Counted from the stretch's first letter, positions 37,517 through 49,815 are shown. The stretch is 64,000 bases of DNA from Candidatus Lutibacillus vidarii (GCA_016717165.1 JADKGA010000002.1:868001-932000), one strand, 5' to 3'. Numbers and translations are program-made. Notes: generated by a model not told the origin, from the letters alone.

Positions 37517-37948
37517 TCAGTGCTGCGGGTCGGCGGCCGGCTCGACGAGCTCGACGAGGATGCCGCCGGCGTCCTTGGGGTGGACGAAGTTGATCCGCGA
37601 GTTCGCCGTCCCGCGCTTGGGCGTGTCGTAGAGCAGCCGCAGCCCACGCTCGCGCAGCGTCGCGCACACCGCGTCGATATCGGCGACCCGGTAGGCCATC
37701 TGCTGGATCCCGGGGCCGGAGCGGTCGATGAACTTCGCGATGGTCGACTCCGGGGACAGCGGGGCGAGCAGCTGGATGCACGACGTCGAGTCACCGACTG
37801 CCATCATCGCCTCGCGGACGCCCTGCTCCTCGTTGGTCTCCACGTGCTGCAGGGTCATCCCGTAGACATCGCGGTAGAAGGTGATGGCCTCGTCGAGGTC
37901 TCGGACGGCGACGCCCACGTGGTCGATGGCGGTGAACAGATCGGTCAT
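37517..37948 (-). CDS. mce: Methylmalonyl-CoA/ethylmalonyl-CoA epimerase
   Basis: VOC-family metalloenzyme interconverting the epimers of methylmalonyl- and ethylmalonyl-CoA, needed between Ccr and Ecm and for methylmalonyl-CoA use. 143 residues from ATG 37948. Metal ligands seen: H10 (AIDHVGVAV), Gln in SCIQLLAPL, and the C-terminal Glu in ILVELVEP. The position that is His in the GIHH motif of the Propionibacterium enzyme is Gln here (GIQQMAYRV). Convergent to the ABC operon. Confidence 0.93.
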   Translation of the reverse strand: MTDLFTAIDHVGVAVRDLDEAITFYRDVYGMTLQHVETNEEQGVREAMMAVGDSTSCIQLLAPLSPESTIAKFIDRSGPGIQQMAYRVADIDAVCATLRERGLRLLYDTPKRGTANSRINFVHPKDAGGILVELVEPAADPQH

Positions 37949-38058
37949 GGTCAGACGGTATGCCGGTGCAGGTGCCGAGGCGAAGGGCATGTCGCGGACG
38001 TCATACGTCCGGGGAACGGCGCCGTCGGTGCCGCGCTGACCGTGGGAGGGTGGCAGCT

Positions 38059-38784
38059 GTGACAGCGGTCGTTCTGTTCGTGCTCGCGGCCGTTGTCGTC
38101 GGCTTCTCCAAGACCGCGATCGGCGGTCTCGGCGCCGTGGCCGTCGCGGTCTTCGCGTCCCTGCTGCCGGCCCGGACCTCGACGGCCGCGGTGCTGCTGG
38201 TCTACCTCGTCGGGGACCTCTTCGCCATCTGGCACTACCGGCGGGAGTTCGACTGGCCTCTGGTCCGCTCGCTGCTGCCGACGGTCATCCCCGGCCTGGC
38301 GCTGGGTGCGGGCTTCCTCGCGGTCGTCGACGACGCCATGCTGCGGCGCAGCATCGGCGCCCTCATCCTCCTCACGGTGATCCTCCAGCTGTGGCTGAGC
38401 CGCCGCGGCTCCCGGGCCGGTCTAGTCCACGGCCGGGCGGGCACCGCCGCGACCGGCCTGGCCGCGGGCTTCACGACGATGACCGCGAACGCGGCGGGGG
38501 CGGTCATGGCGGTCTACCTCGTCGCCAAGGGCGTCGAGAAGCGTCGGTTCGTCGGCACCGTCGCGTGGTTCTTTTTCGGCGTCAACGTCGCCAAGCTGCC
38601 GTTCAGCCTGGGCCTGGGACTGCTCGCCTGGACCGACGTCCAGCGGGCCGTGGCCCTTGCTCCCGCGGTCGGCCTCGGGGCCTGGCTCGGCATCCGGACG
38701 ATGCGGCGGATCTCGCAGCAGCATTTCGACGTCGTCGTCCTGCTGGCCTCCGGCCTGGCCGGTCTCGCGCTGCTCGTGCGCTGA
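38059..38784 (+). CDS. TauE/SafE family membrane permease
   Basis: 241-residue membrane protein with about seven to eight helices and the family motifs VVVGFSKTAIGGLG near the N-terminus and GLAAGFTTMTANAAGAVMAVYL in the middle. These proteins export organic anions such as sulfite, sulfoacetate or related acids; the substrate here is unknown. GTG 38059 is chosen since GGGAGGG ends 9 bases upstream; GTG 38050 is an alternative. Confidence 0.88.
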   Translation: MTAVVLFVLAAVVVGFSKTAIGGLGAVAVAVFASLLPARTSTAAVLLVYLVGDLFAIWHYRREFDWPLVRSLLPTVIPGLALGAGFLAVVDDAMLRRSIGALILLTVILQLWLSRRGSRAGLVHGRAGTAATGLAAGFTTMTANAAGAVMAVYLVAKGVEKRRFVGTVAWFFFGVNVAKLPFSLGLGLLAWTDVQRAVALAPAVGLGAWLGIRTMRRISQQHFDVVVLLASGLAGLALLVR

Positions 38785-38875
38785 CGCGGCGACCACGCGG
38801 GCCCGTCGCGGGCCTTCCGGGGGCTCCGACGGCCGGTGAGTCGAGGCCCACATCCCGCGGCATGCCCGGGCGCCA

Positions 38876-38881
38876 TACAGT
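38876..38881 (+). promoter_or_regulatory. Candidate -10 box for the thiolase-meaB operon
   Basis: TACAGT lies 43 bases before the thiolase ATG with a TGGAGG ribosome binding site (38911-38916) in between. No clear -35 element. Confidence 0.35.
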
Positions 38882-38924
38882 GGTGGGGACATTGTCGTCT
38901 CTCTCATCCCCTGGAGGCTCTCCC

Positions 38925-40121
38925 ATGTCCAGCACCCCCTCCGTGATCGTCGCCGGCGCGCGCACGCCGATGGGCCGGATGCTCGGCTCGCTCAAGGACT
39001 TCTCCGGCACCGACCTCGGCGGGATCGCCATCAAGGGTGCGCTGGCCAAGGCGGGCATCACCGGCGACCAGGTCGACTACGTCATCATGGGCCAGGTCCT
39101 CCAGGCCGGCGCCGGGCAGATCCCCGCGCGTCAGGCGGCCGTCAAGGGCGGCATCCCGATGACAGTCCCGGCGCTGACGATCAACAAGGTCTGCCTCTCC
39201 GGCATCGACGCCATCGCCTTGGCCGACCAGCTCATCCGCGCGGGCGAGTTCGACATCGTCGTCGCTGGCGGCATGGAGTCGATGACCAACGCCCCGCTCA
39301 TCCTCGAGAAGCAGCGTGAGGGCTACAAGTACGGCTCGGTCACCATGCGCGACCACATGGACTACGACGCCCTGTATGACGTCTTCACCAAGCAGGGCAT
39401 GGGCAATCTCACCGAGTCGGCCAACTGCGGCGCGATCGAGTTCACCCGGGCCGAACAGGACGCCTTCTCCGCCCGCAGCCACCAGCTCGCCGCCGCGGCC
39501 TGGAAGAACGGGCTCTTCGACGACGAGGTCGTGCCGGTCGAGATCCCCCAGCGCAAGGGCGACCCGATCGTCTTCAACACCGACGAGGGCATCCGGGGCA
39601 ACACCACCGCCGAGTCGCTCGCGGCCCTGCGTCCGGCGTTCGCCAAGGAGGGCACCATCACCGCCGGCTCCGCGTCCCAGATCTCCGACGGGGCCTGCGC
39701 CGTCGTCGTCATGAGCAAGGCCAGGGCCGAGGAGCTCGGGCTCAGCTGGCTCGCCGAGATCGGTGCCCACGGCGTCGTCGCCGGCCCGGACTCGACCCTG
39801 CAGACCCAGCCGTCGCAGGCCGTCGCCAAGGCGTGCGGCAAGGAGGGCATCGACCCCAAGGACCTCGACCTTCTCGAGCTCAACGAGGCCTTCGCCGCCG
39901 TCGGGCTGGCCGCGGCCAAGGAGCTCGGCGTCGACGCCGAGAAGATCAATGTCAACGGCGGCGCCATCGCCATGGGGCACCCGGTCGGGATGTCCGGGGC
40001 GCGCATCGTCCTGCACCTGGCCCACGAGCTGAAGCGCCGCGGCGGCGGCGTCGGCGCGGCCGCGCTGTGCGGTGGCGGCGGTCAGGGTGACGCGCTGATC
40101 GTCCGCGTTCCGAAGGCGTGA
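38925..40121 (+). CDS. Acetyl-CoA C-acetyltransferase (thiolase)
   Basis: Condenses two acetyl-CoA to acetoacetyl-CoA (or the reverse), the entry step of the ethylmalonyl-CoA pathway. 398 residues with all catalytic residues: acyl-accepting C90 (TINKVCLSG), H352 (GHPVGMSGAR) and C382 (CGGGGQGD). ATG 38925 follows TGGAGG by 8 bases. The stop overlaps the meaB GTG by 4 bases, coupling a thiolase to a B12-mutase chaperone. Confidence 0.95.
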   Translation: MSSTPSVIVAGARTPMGRMLGSLKDFSGTDLGGIAIKGALAKAGITGDQVDYVIMGQVLQAGAGQIPARQAAVKGGIPMTVPALTINKVCLSGIDAIALADQLIRAGEFDIVVAGGMESMTNAPLILEKQREGYKYGSVTMRDHMDYDALYDVFTKQGMGNLTESANCGAIEFTRAEQDAFSARSHQLAAAAWKNGLFDDEVVPVEIPQRKGDPIVFNTDEGIRGNTTAESLAALRPAFAKEGTITAGSASQISDGACAVVVMSKARAEELGLSWLAEIGAHGVVAGPDSTLQTQPSQAVAKACGKEGIDPKDLDLLELNEAFAAVGLAAAKELGVDAEKINVNGGAIAMGHPVGMSGARIVLHLAHELKRRGGGVGAAALCGGGGQGDALIVRVPKA

Positions 40122-41080
40122 GCCGGCGCACCGCCGACGTCCCGGCACTGGTCGCGGCTGCCCGAGATGGGCAGCCGCGGGCCGTGGCACGGCTGATCTC
40201 CCTCGTCGAGGACGCCAGCCCCGCATTGCGCGAGGTCATGGCCACCTTGGCGCCATACACCGGTACGGCGCACATCATCGGCATCACCGGCTCACCCGGG
40301 GTCGGGAAGTCGACCTCGACGAACGCAGTGGTCCGCGCCTACCGCGCCCGCGGGCTGCGGGTCGGGGTGCTCGCGGTCGATCCGTCCTCGCCCTTCTCCG
40401 GGGGTGCGCTGCTCGGTGACCGGGTTCGGATGCAGGACCACGCCCTCGACCCCGAGGTGTACATCCGGTCGATGGCGTCCCGGGGCCACCTCGGGGGTCT
40501 GTCGTGGTCGACGCCGCAGGCGCTGCGGGTGCTCGACGCGGCCGGCTGCCAGGTGATCCTCGTCGAGACCGTCGGTGTCGGGCAGTCCGAGGTCGAGATC
40601 GCCGGGCTCGCCGACACGACGATCGTCCTCCTCGCGCCGGGAATGGGCGACGGCATCCAGGCGGCCAAGGCCGGGATCCTCGAGATCGGTGACGTCTTCG
40701 TCGTCAACAAGGCCGACCGCGACGGTGCCGACGCCACGGTCCGCGACCTGCGGCACATGATCTCCCTGGGGGAGGCCGGCGGGACCGGGGCCTGGCGGCC
40801 GCCGGTGGTCAAGACCGTGGCCTCGGTCGGGCAGGGTGTCGAGGACGTCATGGCCGCCCTGGACCAGCACGTCGACTGGCTCACCACCAGCGGCACGCTG
40901 CGGAGCCGCCGCGAGAACCGGGCCACCGAGGAGATCCACGCCATCGCCCTGGCCGCATGGCGGTCCCGGATGGAGGGCGTCGGTTCGGGTCAGGCCATCG
41001 CCGAGCTCGCGGCCGCGGTCGTCGACGGGACGACCGATCCCTACACTGCGGCGGACCAGCTGATGGGCGCGCTCAGCTAG
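40118..41080 (+). CDS. meaB: MeaB/ArgK-family G-protein chaperone of B12-dependent mutases
   Basis: GTPase that gates cofactor loading and protects AdoCbl-dependent acyl-CoA mutases. Walker A GSPGVGKST, switch segments VDPSSPFSGGALLGDR and ETVGVGQSE, and NKAD are complete; 320 residues with the C-terminal dimerisation helix. The GTG start overlaps the thiolase stop. Possible clients in this window are the ethylmalonyl-CoA mutase at 19.7 kb and the isobutyryl-CoA mutase subunit at 48.1 kb. Confidence 0.95.
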   Translation: MSRRTADVPALVAAARDGQPRAVARLISLVEDASPALREVMATLAPYTGTAHIIGITGSPGVGKSTSTNAVVRAYRARGLRVGVLAVDPSSPFSGGALLGDRVRMQDHALDPEVYIRSMASRGHLGGLSWSTPQALRVLDAAGCQVILVETVGVGQSEVEIAGLADTTIVLLAPGMGDGIQAAKAGILEIGDVFVVNKADRDGADATVRDLRHMISLGEAGGTGAWRPPVVKTVASVGQGVEDVMAALDQHVDWLTTSGTLRSRRENRATEEIHAIALAAWRSRMEGVGSGQAIAELAAAVVDGTTDPYTAADQLMGALS

Positions 41081-41157
41081 AGCTCAGGCCCGCGCCGCGC
41101 GCGACACGGCCACCCGGTGACATGGCGTGCTCCCGCGCGCGCCCGCGGCGGCTCACC

Positions 41158-41223
41158 GAGAGATGGGAAATGGCTGGTATGACAGGCCCAAACGGGCCAG
41201 ATTCTCGCCATTTGCCATCTCTC
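41158..41223. terminator. Long bidirectional hairpin between meaB and the acyl-CoA synthetase gene
   Basis: A 17-base arm (41158-41174, GAGAGATGGGAAATGGC) pairs with 41207-41223 with one mismatch; inside, GGCCC-AAAC-GGGCC (41185-41198) forms a second perfect stem. The arms are much less GC-rich than the surroundings. Its place between convergent genes suits a two-way terminator, but it may also be a dispersed palindromic repeat. Confidence 0.65.
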
Positions 41224-41239
41224 GACAACGGGAACGGCG

Positions 41240-42910
<1,671 letters not shown>

Positions 42911-43008
42911 AAGGGGAAGGCTGCCATGCCCCGCCGCGTCACGCCATGACCCCACCGGGTGAACGGTCGCGCGAACCGCCGACCGGCTGGCCCTGGCAGG
43001 ATGAGGCC

Positions 43009-45141
<2,133 letters not shown>

Positions 45142-45202
45142 GGCGCGGGTGGGCGCGGTTCGGGCGGCCGAAAACTGCTGGCGGCGCCGCGCTCCCGGTT
45201 CT

Positions 45203-45215
45203 TAGGGTGGGTCGG
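45203..45215 (+). promoter_or_regulatory. Candidate leaderless promoter
   Basis: TAGGGT (45203-45208) lies 7 bases before the GTG at 45216, the same arrangement as at 8192. No -35 is evident. Confidence 0.45.
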
Positions 45216-46235
45216 GTGCCCGTCACTGTCCTCGACCCGTTCGACGACGTCCTCATGGCGAGGATGTATGACGTCGCCGTCGCCGCGAAGTCCGTCGAGC
45301 GGCCGTACTTCGTCCCCGTCGCATTGCCCGCCGTGCTGGCCGCGATCCGCCATGCCGATCCTGGGGAGCGCGAGACGATGCTCGGGACATGGGAGGGCGG
45401 GCTGCTTGTCGGCGTGGCGACCGTGTGGGAGTTCCTCCTCGACAATGTCAGCACCGCCTACGCCCAGGTCGAGGTGCACCCCGACCACCGTCGCCGAGGG
45501 CACGGGAGCGCGTTGGTCAACGCGGTCTGCGCGATGCTGCGTGACCGTGGGCGGGACCGGCTCATCGTCGAGACGGTGACTCCGACGGGCTCCGGCCCGG
45601 ACCACCCGCATCATCGGTTCGCCCTGCACCACGGCTTCGTGCCCGGTGAGCCGGCCGTGGTCCGGCGGCTCGCCCTGCCGGTGCGGCCGGGTCTGCTCGA
45701 GCGGCTCACCACCGAGGCGCGGTCGGCATACGGCTCGAGGTATGCCGTCCAGACCTTTGACGTCGTCCCCGACCCGCTGCGGGCGTCCCTGTGCGAGTGC
45801 ATGAACCGGGTCGACGCCGACGCGCCCTCCGGTGAGATCGAGTGGGAGCCCGAGTCTTTGGACCCGTCGCGGTACGCGGGGCAGCTGGCGCTCGATGCGC
45901 AGATGGCACGCACCAGGCTCACCGCCTTGGCCACCGACACCGGCAGCGGTGACGTCGTCGCCTTCACCGAGCTCTTCCTCCCGCAGGCGCCCCACCCGTA
46001 CGCCCACCAGGCCGGCACGCTGGTTCTCGAAGCCCATCGAGGCCATGGCCTGGGGCTTGCGGTCAAGGCGGCCAATCTCGCCGAGCTGGGCCGGCGCTTC
46101 CCGGAGCGGACCGCCGTCTTCACCGGGAACGCCGTGGCCAACCCCTGGATGGTCGCCGTCAACGACCGGCTCGGGTTCGTGCCCTTCGAGGCGGAGACTC
46201 CCTACGTCCGAAGCGTCGGCCTCGGCATACGGTAG
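45216..46235 (+). CDS. Two-domain GNAT acetyltransferase
   Basis: 339 residues containing two GNAT folds. Domain 1 has the acetyl-CoA loop VHPDHRRRGHGSALV (about residues 88-102); domain 2 has LEAHRGHGLGLAVKAANL (about 272-289) and ends in NDRLGFVPFEAE. Both loops look competent. Such tandem GNAT proteins include mycothiol synthase, but its residues are not clearly matched, so the substrate is open. GTG 45216 gives a complete first domain. Confidence 0.83.
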   Translation: MPVTVLDPFDDVLMARMYDVAVAAKSVERPYFVPVALPAVLAAIRHADPGERETMLGTWEGGLLVGVATVWEFLLDNVSTAYAQVEVHPDHRRRGHGSALVNAVCAMLRDRGRDRLIVETVTPTGSGPDHPHHRFALHHGFVPGEPAVVRRLALPVRPGLLERLTTEARSAYGSRYAVQTFDVVPDPLRASLCECMNRVDADAPSGEIEWEPESLDPSRYAGQLALDAQMARTRLTALATDTGSGDVVAFTELFLPQAPHPYAHQAGTLVLEAHRGHGLGLAVKAANLAELGRRFPERTAVFTGNAVANPWMVAVNDRLGFVPFEAETPYVRSVGLGIR

Positions 46236-46239
46236 GGGC
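46228..46239 (+). promoter_or_regulatory. Candidate leaderless promoter
   Basis: TACGGT (46228-46233) overlaps the end of the acetyltransferase gene and is 6 bases from the ATG at 46240; the intervening AGGGGC could alternatively act as a ribosome binding site. Confidence 0.35.
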
Positions 46240-46545
46240 ATGCTTGTCGCCTTCTCCGTTGCCCCCGCCGTCGCCGACGAGACTGGGTCGGTCGCCGCGG
46301 CCGTCGCCCGCGCCATCGCGATCGTCCGCGACTCCGGCCTGCCGAACCGCACCTCGTCGATGTTCACCGAGATCGAGGGGGAGTGGGACGAGGTCATGGC
46401 CGTGGTCAAGGCGGCGTGCGACGCGGTTGCCGAGGTGAGCCCGCGAGTCGGGTTGGTCCTCAAGGCCGACATCAGGGCCGGGTATGCCGGCCAGCTCACC
46501 GCGAAGGTCGACCGGATCGAGGCGCTGCTGGACGCTCAGCTTTGA
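46240..46545 (+). CDS. Thiamine-binding (MTH1187/YqgV) family protein
   Basis: 101 residues forming the ferredoxin-like beta-alpha-beta fold of the MTH1187/YkoF family: MLVAFSVAPAV, TSSMFTEIEGEWDEVMAVVKAA and VGLVLKADIRAG. These proteins bind thiamine or related ligands; physiological role not established. Starts 4 bases after the acetyltransferase stop; convergent with the membrane-protein pair. Confidence 0.83.
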   Translation: MLVAFSVAPAVADETGSVAAAVARAIAIVRDSGLPNRTSSMFTEIEGEWDEVMAVVKAACDAVAEVSPRVGLVLKADIRAGYAGQLTAKVDRIEALLDAQL

Positions 46546-46578
46546 GCCTCGATCGAGGCCGGGTCCCCTTGTGCTCCG

Positions 46579-47445
46579 CTATGCGTTGTCTGGCTGCACG
46601 ACGAGCCATGTGCCGGGGTCGAACAACCCGCCGGGGGTGGCTTCTTCTGGGGGTGCGACGACGAGTCGCACTTCGTCGGCTTCGTTGATGGTGAGCTCGA
46701 GCTCGGTGCTGCCGGTCCAGTCGATGGTCAGCTGGACGGTGTGTGTGCCTGCGGTGATGGGGAGGGTGACGGTTGATCCGGCGCGGAGTCGACCGACTTC
46801 TTCGCCGTCGATGACGATGGTGTAGGCGCGGAAGCGGTCTTGCCATCGGCGGGGGCGTCGGATGGTGAGCTGGCCGGGGCGCAGTGGTTGACCGGTTCTC
46901 GTGGCTGGCGGTCGGGGTGCCAGGGGTGTGGGGGCCTGGGGGCGGTGGTGGGTTGGCTGGGGTGGCGGTTCGGTTGGGCTGGGCTCGGGTTCTGCGGGTT
47001 CGGGTGGCTGCCCGTGGCGTGTGGTTCGGGTTGGGTGCTTGGGCGGGTGGTTGCGCCGGTTCGCCCATCGGGTGAGGTACTCCTGGATCATCCCGGGTTC
47101 GTCGCGGTGTTTCTTCAGGACCATGAATCTCGGCCTGTTCACCAAGGCTGTCGAGGCTCCGAAGACGAGGGAGGTGGCGGCGATGAACGCGAAGAGTAGA
47201 CCGATCTTGTACCAGGGGTGGGTGGGCTTGTTACCGAAGAAGTAGGACATATCGTACATCAACGCGCCTGAGCACATGAACAGGGTGTCGGAGGGCATCT
47301 TCCGGACGATGCCTCGTCCGATTGTCGTATCTCCCCAGTAAGAGACTTCTATGAAGTTGATTTGCCCTCGGAGTCGAGGTGACAACAGGAATATGATGGA
47401 TAGGACAAGAAATACATTGCCGCCGACCATATAGAAGAGCTCCAC
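46579..47445 (-). CDS. Membrane protein with Pro-rich linker and C-terminal beta-domain, unknown function
   Basis: 288 residues. Order: membrane segment (about 4-24, VGGNVFLVLSIIFLLSP), a loop (30-80), second membrane segment (about 84-106, GLLFAFIAATSLVFGAS), a charged stretch, a Pro/Thr/His-rich linker (about 140-195), and a C-terminal beta-sandwich-like domain (VIDGEEVGRLRAGSTVTLPITAGTHTVQL onward). The C-terminal domain resembles PEGA-like surface domains and the tail of the next gene. GTG 47445 lies 2 bases after that gene's stop. Codon use and base composition are far less GC-biased than neighbours, suggesting transfer. I know no named family. Confidence 0.72.
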   Translation of the reverse strand: MELFYMVGGNVFLVLSIIFLLSPRLRGQINFIEVSYWGDTTIGRGIVRKMPSDTLFMCSGALMYDMSYFFGNKPTHPWYKIGLLFAFIAATSLVFGASTALVNRPRFMVLKKHRDEPGMIQEYLTRWANRRNHPPKHPTRTTRHGQPPEPAEPEPSPTEPPPQPTHHRPQAPTPLAPRPPATRTGQPLRPGQLTIRRPRRWQDRFRAYTIVIDGEEVGRLRAGSTVTLPITAGTHTVQLTIDWTGSTELELTINEADEVRLVVAPPEEATPGGLFDPGTWLVVQPDNA

Positions 47446-47447
47446 GG

Positions 47448-47906
47448 TCAGTGGTCTCCGCCGTCTTGGGTCAGGGCGAGCCAGCCCTCCGGGATCATCC
47501 TGGGACCACCAGGTGGATAGTGCACCTGACACCGGGTCTCCTGGCCGGCCTGGATCAGGAGCTCATGGACGGGGCTGCCGGTCGAGTCGAGGCGAATATG
47601 CAGGGTGTGTTCCCCCGGCGGCAGGTCCCATTGGAACTGGCGCATGGGACGCAGCATGCCCACCTCGAACACGAGCAGCAGACCCATTGCGGTGAGCGCC
47701 AGGCTGGTTGTTAGCCCGGCCTTAGGGAGACGCTTCCCGCCGTTAGATTTCTGAATAATGGTGAAGACACCCCCAGCCACGAATCCGGCGATGCCCGAGA
47801 GCAGCCCAAATCGGGAGAAATAGCCGCCGAGGATGCCTGGGAAGTGTGGCGCGAATAGCTTCCGCAGGAAGGAAACCTCGTGTGGCCGTCGCCCTGCTGG
47901 CGCCAT
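47448..47906 (-). CDS. Membrane protein paired with the preceding gene, unknown function
   Basis: 152 residues: two hydrophobic segments (about 24-50, FPGILGGYFSRFGLLSGIAGFVAG; and 65-85, TTSLALTAMGLLLVFEVGML) and a C-terminal extracytoplasmic-type beta domain (LPPGEHTLHIRLDSTGSP onward) that aligns with the tail of the downstream gene (AGTHTVQLTIDWTGST). ATG 47906 has a strong AAGGAGGGGG ribosome binding site, in contrast to the leaderless style of many genes here. G+C falls to about 45-53% over 47.3-47.75 kb. First gene of a two-gene operon. Confidence 0.7.
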   Translation of the reverse strand: MAPAGRRPHEVSFLRKLFAPHFPGILGGYFSRFGLLSGIAGFVAGGVFTIIQKSNGGKRLPKAGLTTSLALTAMGLLLVFEVGMLRPMRQFQWDLPPGEHTLHIRLDSTGSPVHELLIQAGQETRCQVHYPPGGPRMIPEGWLALTQDGGDH

Positions 47907-48110
47907 ACCTCATCCCCCTCCTTCAGACTGAGCCGCGATCCGGCCACCTCCACGGGGCCGGTAAAGGGTGCCGAGTACCGCTCCAGCGGCGCTGCCAGGA
48001 TACGGCGCCCGCCGGGCTCAGGCCCGAGAAACGCTCGCCGCGGCGCCCGAGACCGCTCCGGAGCCGATCGCGACGCTCCTCGCGCAGGGCTTGCCGTAAC
48101 GGCAACGGCG

Positions 48111-48123
48111 TATTCTCGCGATC
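48111..48123 (+). promoter_or_regulatory. Candidate leaderless promoter for icmA
   Basis: TATTCT (48111-48116) lies 7 bases from ATG 48124 without a ribosome binding site between them. TTGCCG at 48091-48096 is a possible -35, but the 14-bp spacing is short. Confidence 0.45.
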
Positions 48124-49815
48124 ATGACCGACGCGCAAGCACAGGGACGCGCACGCTGGCAGGCCCGGTATGACGCCGCCGTGGCCCGCGGGCAGGTGCG
48201 CGATGCGGACTTCACGACGCTCTCCGGTGATGAGGTCGACCCGGTCTACGGGCCTGCCGACACCGGCCAGGAGGTCGACGAGCGGATCGGCTGGCCGGGG
48301 GAGTACCCGTTCACCCGCGGGCTCTACCCCACCGGGTACCGCGGCCGGGCCTGGACGATCCGCCAGTTCGCCGGCTTCGGCAACGCGGTGCAGACCAACG
48401 AGCGGTACAAGATGATCCTCGCCCGAGGCGGTGGGGGCCTCTCGGTCGCCTTCGACATGCCCACCCTCATGGGCCGGGACTCCGACGACACGCTCAGCCT
48501 CGGCGAGGTCGGGCACTGCGGCGTCGCCATCGACTCGGCCGCGGACATGGAGACCCTCTTCGCCGATATCCCGCTCGGTGACGTCACGACCTCGATGACG
48601 ATCTCCGGCCCGGCCGTCCCCGTTTTCTGCATGTACCTCGTCGCAGCAGAGCGTCAGGGTGTCGACATCTCGGTGCTCAATGGCACCCTGCAGACCGACA
48701 TCTTCAAGGAGTACATCGCCCAGAAGGAGTGGCTCTTCGCCCCGGAGCCGCATCTGCGCCTCATCGGCGACCTCATGGAGTTCTGCACCGAGCACATCCC
48801 GGCATACAAGCCGCTGTCGGTCTCGGGGTACCACATCCGCGAGGCGGGTGCCACGGCGGCGCAGGAGCTCGCCTTCACCCTCGCCGACGGCTTCGGGTAT
48901 GTCGAGCTTGGCCTGTCCCGCGGCCTCGACATCGAGACCTTCGCGCCCGGGCTGTCCTTCTTCTTCGACGCCCATGTCGACTTCTTCGAGGAGATCGCGA
49001 AGTTCCGCGCGGCCCGGCGCATCTGGGCCCGCTGGATGCGCGATGTCTACGGCGCCACGACCGACAAGGCCCAGTGGCTGCGCTTCCACACCCAGACCGC
49101 CGGGGTGTCCCTCACCGCCCAGCAGCCCTACAACAATGTCGTCCGCACCGCCGTCGAGGCCCTGGCCGCGGTGCTCGGCGGGACCAACTCGCTGCACACC
49201 AACGCCCTCGACGAGACCCTGGCCCTGCCGACCGAGCAGGCCGCCGAGATCGCCCTGCGCACCCAGCAGGTCATCATGGAGGAGACCGGGGTCACCAATG
49301 TCGCCGACCCGCTCGGCGGCTCGTGGTATGTCGAGGCGCTGACCGACCGGATCGAGGCCCAGGCCGAGGCGATCTTCGACCAGATCCGCCGGATGGGCAC
49401 GCCGAACCACCCGATCGGCGTGATGACCTCGGGCATCCTCCGCGGCATCGAGGAGGGCTGGTTCATGTCGGAGATCGCCGACGCCGCCTTCCGGTACCAG
49501 CTCGCCCTGGAGAAGGGCGACAAGCGGATCGTCGGGGTCAACTGCCACACCGAGTCGATCAGCACCGACCTGGAGATCCTCCGGGTCAGCCACCAGGTCG
49601 AGGCCGACCAGGTCGCTGCGCTCTCGGCTCGGCGCGCCGCCCGCGACGAGGCCGCTGTCCGGCGGGGTCTGGACGGGCTGACGGCGGCGGTCCGAGAGGG
49701 TCGCAACGCCATACCGGCGATGCTTGACGCAGTGCGCGCGGAGGCGACCCTGGGCGAGATCTGCGGACTCTTGCGCACCTTGTGGGGGGAGTATCGCGAG
49801 CCCGCGCAGTTCTAG
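48124..49815 (+). CDS. icmA: Isobutyryl-CoA mutase large subunit (AdoCbl-dependent)
   Basis: Radical mutase barrel subunit interconverting isobutyryl-CoA and n-butyryl-CoA. 563 residues with no B12-binding domain, so it must pair with a small subunit (IcmB type) encoded elsewhere. In methylmalonyl-CoA mutase a Tyr (Y89, RQYAGF) and an Arg (R207, MVRNTY) bind the substrate carboxylate; here they are F82 (TIRQFAGF) and Q200 (EYIAQKEW), exactly the Phe/Gln pair of isobutyryl-CoA mutase (F80/Q198). The catalytic His is kept (H237, SGYHIREAGA). Automatic naming as methylmalonyl-CoA mutase would probably be wrong. Connects branched-chain (valine) breakdown to butyryl-CoA and Ccr. Confidence 0.88.
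   Translation: MTDAQAQGRARWQARYDAAVARGQVRDADFTTLSGDEVDPVYGPADTGQEVDERIGWPGEYPFTRGLYPTGYRGRAWTIRQFAGFGNAVQTNERYKMILARGGGGLSVAFDMPTLMGRDSDDTLSLGEVGHCGVAIDSAADMETLFADIPLGDVTTSMTISGPAVPVFCMYLVAAERQGVDISVLNGTLQTDIFKEYIAQKEWLFAPEPHLRLIGDLMEFCTEHIPAYKPLSVSGYHIREAGATAAQELAFTLADGFGYVELGLSRGLDIETFAPGLSFFFDAHVDFFEEIAKFRAARRIWARWMRDVYGATTDKAQWLRFHTQTAGVSLTAQQPYNNVVRTAVEALAAVLGGTNSLHTNALDETLALPTEQAAEIALRTQQVIMEETGVTNVADPLGGSWYVEALTDRIEAQAEAIFDQIRRMGTPNHPIGVMTSGILRGIEEGWFMSEIADAAFRYQLALEKGDKRIVGVNCHTESISTDLEILRVSHQVEADQVAALSARRAARDEAAVRRGLDGLTAAVREGRNAIPAMLDAVRAEATLGEICGLLRTLWGEYREPAQF

Noticed and set aside
48124..49815. Annotation as methylmalonyl-CoA mutase
   Set aside because: The substrate carboxylate-binding Tyr and Arg are Phe and Gln, and no B12 domain is present; both fit isobutyryl-CoA mutase large subunit instead.
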